This document shows, piece by piece, positions 6,089-8,237 of a stretch of 8,237 bases of DNA. The stretch is from Treponema sp. (lineage in GTDB: Bacteria; Spirochaetota; Spirochaetia; Treponematales; Breznakiellaceae), in the NCBI GenBank assembly GCA_031266095.1, contig JAISBR010000062.1, positions 1-8,237 on the forward strand. Reading direction: 5' to 3'. The position numbers and the translations under genes were made by a program. The notes beneath the pieces are model-generated. The model was not told the origin of the DNA, did not search any database, and saw nothing but the letters and a program-made list of their open reading frames with translations. How positions within the stretch are numbered: the stretch's first letter is position 1; each line of letters begins with the position of its first letter.

Positions 6089-7321
6089 ATGTTGCAGAAT
6101 AATCCTTTCTTGCTGAGGTTGGTAGGGGATAAATATACTGATTTGTATCCCTATGATTTGGTTCTGGACGAAGGGATTTCCCGGCTGTACCGGGCGGAAC
6201 TGACAGTCCTTACCGACGAGTGCCATACCCAGTATAAGTTGGTGGAGGACTTGTTGGATCAGGGCATTTCCATGAGCATCTCCCAGTCGTTGCAGGACGG
6301 AAGGACGATGAGAACCCGCTATCTCCACGGGATTATCACCGGGGTTAAAAGCGACGGCGTTTTCAATACGGGTCCTAAGCCCTTTTATAGTCATGTTTTT
6401 ACCATTGAGCCGAAACTTGCCAGGCTGCGGTTTACCCGCTCTACGCGCCCGTTTTATCAGAAAACTCCGTTAAAAATTATCGAGGATATTCTGAAGGGAC
6501 ACCAGCTTCTTTCCTCGGAACGGCTGCCTTCGACTTATTTGACTCAGTTTGATGACGGCTCGTATATGCTCTTTGATCAGCGGGGCGTTTCGGACCTGAA
6601 TTTTTTACAGCATATTCTTTCCCTGTACGGCTTGTCTTTTACGTTTCAGCATAAGCGGTTGAGCGGTTCTCTAGTTGATGCGGAGTTGTTTTTTTCCGAG
6701 GGCAGGACGTTTCCGGTTTCGGACATTGTGTATTCCGACGGGCGGCTGATCCCGGCGGTTATGCAGTTTATGTATCATGCCGCCGATGAAGATCAAAGTC
6801 TCTGGAAAATGGACAAGTGGTCTATGAACGAAATGATTGGGGTAGACGGCATGGAACTTACCGCTCCGTATCCTGATGCCAATTATGGTTCCATCGGGTG
6901 GTATCGGGGGAATTCGGGGGCCGGAAGACGATCCATTACCTACCCTTCGATGTTTCACAGGTATCAAAGGGATACGGATAACAAAAAAATTAACCAGGAT
7001 GTTTCCTGTATCCTGGATGCCTCGTACCGTACGCTGCATCTTGCCAAGTCTTCGTGGACGGGCGCCGCGGCGAACCTGGCACTTCAACCAGGGAGTATTT
7101 TTCAACTCCGGGGGTTCTATGGCACAGGGAATACGACATCCCTTTCGGCGATGGTTACTGCACTTCATCTTCATTGCAGAGCACGGAAGCCCGATGGTAT
7201 GGTATCTTCGCAGGACCGGGATGGAGGAGAATTAACGGAAGCGCAAATAAGATGCGCCGACTACCGCGACGAGACCGGATGCAATAATAAAGGCTGGCGG
7301 TTTTGCGCGGATCCTCGGTGA
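6089..7321 (+). CDS. gp27-like T6SS spike base protein (VgrG N-terminal half), copy B
   Basis: This 410-residue paralogue of the protein at 871-2082 has the same landmarks: DLYPYDLVLDEGISRLYRAE (18-37), LLDQGISMSISQ (55-66), RYLHGIITGV (77-86), IEPKLARLRFTR (106-117) and LNFLQHILSLYGLSFTF (170-186). The frame stays open upstream to 5888 across the PAAR gene, but the start is placed at 6089. GAGGAG at 6077-6082 lies 6 nt upstream, homology with copy A begins here, and the upstream extension merely shadows the PAAR gene. Like copy A it ends without an OB-fold, in a tail with two cysteines (C389, C406) in the context ...RFC. It presumably trimerises as the base of a second spike. Identity with copy A is strong at the N-terminus (20 of 27 over the block starting at the first DLYP) and weaker in the middle. 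Confidence 0.9.
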   Translation: MLQNNPFLLRLVGDKYTDLYPYDLVLDEGISRLYRAELTVLTDECHTQYKLVEDLLDQGISMSISQSLQDGRTMRTRYLHGIITGVKSDGVFNTGPKPFYSHVFTIEPKLARLRFTRSTRPFYQKTPLKIIEDILKGHQLLSSERLPSTYLTQFDDGSYMLFDQRGVSDLNFLQHILSLYGLSFTFQHKRLSGSLVDAELFFSEGRTFPVSDIVYSDGRLIPAVMQFMYHAADEDQSLWKMDKWSMNEMIGVDGMELTAPYPDANYGSIGWYRGNSGAGRRSITYPSMFHRYQRDTDNKKINQDVSCILDASYRTLHLAKSSWTGAAANLALQPGSIFQLRGFYGTGNTTSLSAMVTALHLHCRARKPDGMVSSQDRDGGELTEAQIRCADYRDETGCNNKGWRFCADPR

Positions 7322-7338
7322 TAGAGTAGGGGGAAATT

Positions 7339-8237
7339 ATGAGTAGTTTGGACATGGAGAGCCAGATCGGCGTGTTGCAAGAGACAGTCGACGAATTAAT
7401 GGGCAGGATTGCGGAAATGGAGAACAGGGTCGGCACCTCTTCCAAATTGACCCAGATGACGGTAACCGACAGCGGATGCCGTTTGAAAAAGACGGTGGAT
7501 GATAAAATCGAGAATATGGATGGGGAAATCAAACCGGTGTATGTCAACGTTATCGTGAACCCGGACGATTCCGATTCACCGGCTACCGTGGCGGTACCCA
7601 ATCCCTACCTGTTTTATGCGGCGGAGACAGTTATCGAGGACGACAGTCAGGAGGTGCCAGCCAGGGAGGTTCAGATAGTACTGCCTGTTGGAGGCAGCTT
7701 ATCGGGGCTATACCGGTTTCCACGGGTGGGGGAACGGATTCTGGTGGCAGAGACGGACGGGGGCAATTTTCTGATGGGCTATTTGCCGTCGAGCCTTGTT
7801 CCGTTCCTGGATTCTTATACGGAGAGTGGGGAAAACGGTGAAAATATCCTTAAGACCCTGGAACAAAAAGGCGAAGTCTTGCGGTATAAAACTCGTGGGG
7901 CGAGTCCGAGCGCGGATAATTTCTCCGAGATTGGTTTTTACAGCCACGAGGCGGATTGGGCCATCAAGGAAGGCAAAGGCGAGGATAAGGAGTTTGTTTA
8001 TACGGATGCGGAAAAAACGCAGTTGGCCTATCCCCTGCTTGACCAGCTCAAGCTTCAATCCACCGGGGATATCCGGTCTACTGCGGGAAATCACCATTTG
8101 ATCCAGGCAAAGCGGTTTGAAATTTTGGCCGGCTGCGACGAGGTGAATCACCGGACGGACACCACCGAAGACGGCGAGCGGCCTTTGGGGGACAATCTGG
8201 GGGATGATTCGGCTTTGCACGGCGGGGATGTCCATAT
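7339..8237 (+). CDS. gp5-like T6SS needle protein (VgrG C-terminal half), copy B, 3' end outside window
   Basis: The frame is open for 299 codons from ATG 7339 to the window end. A GGGGGA-type purine run (7329-7334) precedes the ATG by 4 nt, and the gp27-like gene stops 17 nt upstream. Residues 6-31 form a clean coiled coil, with M6, L13, L20, M27 and I10, V17, I24, V31 spaced 3 and 4 apart; copy A lacks this. An OB-fold follows, including VQIVLPVGGSLSGLYRFPRVG (key part LYRFPRVGE, 124-132), then a linker. Segments shared with copy A come next: SEIGFY (196-201), STGDIRS (241-247), HLIQAKRFEILA (253-264) and HGGDVH at the window end, where the beta needle should begin. It probably forms the needle of a second spike with PAAR B and gp27-like B. 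Any C-terminal effector domain lies beyond the window. Confidence 0.86.
   Translation, partial: MSSLDMESQIGVLQETVDELMGRIAEMENRVGTSSKLTQMTVTDSGCRLKKTVDDKIENMDGEIKPVYVNVIVNPDDSDSPATVAVPNPYLFYAAETVIEDDSQEVPAREVQIVLPVGGSLSGLYRFPRVGERILVAETDGGNFLMGYLPSSLVPFLDSYTESGENGENILKTLEQKGEVLRYKTRGASPSADNFSEIGFYSHEADWAIKEGKGEDKEFVYTDAEKTQLAYPLLDQLKLQSTGDIRSTAGNHHLIQAKRFEILAGCDEVNHRTDTTEDGERPLGDNLGDDSALHGGDVH

Larger units (their letters stand above)
5787..8237 (+). repeat. Spike module B: divergent tandem duplicate of module A (571-4165)
   Basis: The gene order PAAR, gp27-like, gp5-like is repeated in the same orientation, with the two accessory genes between the copies. PAAR products are 81% identical, with DNA blocks almost unchanged (for example the codons for residues 8-15). 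The gp27-like products share long blocks but are clearly more diverged, and the gp5-like products match only in scattered motifs. Divergence therefore increases along the module. Confidence 0.75.

Noticed and set aside
5774..6394. Minus-strand open frame (206 codons) opposite PAAR B and the start of gp27-like B
   Set aside because: A similar antisense frame occurs opposite PAAR A (567-884). The similarity simply reflects the duplicated PAAR sequence read backwards, and its start lies in the coding strand of a real gene.

Overview
The window is a dense, entirely plus-strand stretch of a type VI secretion system (T6SS) locus. It runs from the 3' end of a ClpV/TssH disaggregase gene through two successive 'spike' modules. 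Nine protein-coding genes (the first and last cut by the window edges) are packed with gaps of 0 to 53 nt, and each internal gene has a purine-rich Shine-Dalgarno site. No RNA gene, insertion sequence, CRISPR array or convincing terminator was seen, and no region over 300 bases lacks a gene.

Layout: (1) 1-570, C-terminal 189 residues of ClpV. (2) 571-4165, module A: a 96-residue PAAR-like tip protein, a 403-residue gp27-like (VgrG N-half) protein and a 687-residue gp5-like (VgrG C-half) protein carrying a large internal helical domain. (3) 4178-5733, two accessory genes: a 130-residue protein with eleven 7-residue repeats, and a 383-residue protein with a DUF6931-like N-terminus. (4) 5787-8237, module B: a second PAAR-like protein (78 of 96 residues identical to the first), a second gp27-like protein (410 residues) and a second gp5-like protein with an N-terminal coiled coil, cut off by the window end.

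Working model: the PAAR protein caps the gp5-like needle, which sits on the gp27-like base. Together they form the puncturing tip of the T6SS Hcp tube, and ClpV recycles the contracted sheath. In most T6SS the gp27 and gp5 parts are one polypeptide (VgrG/TssI). Here both modules encode them as separate genes, as phages do (T4 gp27 and gp5, P2 gpD and gpV). The module A needle protein and the two accessory genes are the likeliest places for cargo or adaptor functions, but no known toxin domain or immunity gene is recognisable.

Organism: a Gram-negative-type bacterium of moderate GC content (roughly half, with strong local swings). Gene style and the split VgrG arrangement are compatible with a host-associated spirochaete such as a termite-gut Treponema, but this is a weak impression from memory; a deltaproteobacterium or other lineage is not excluded.
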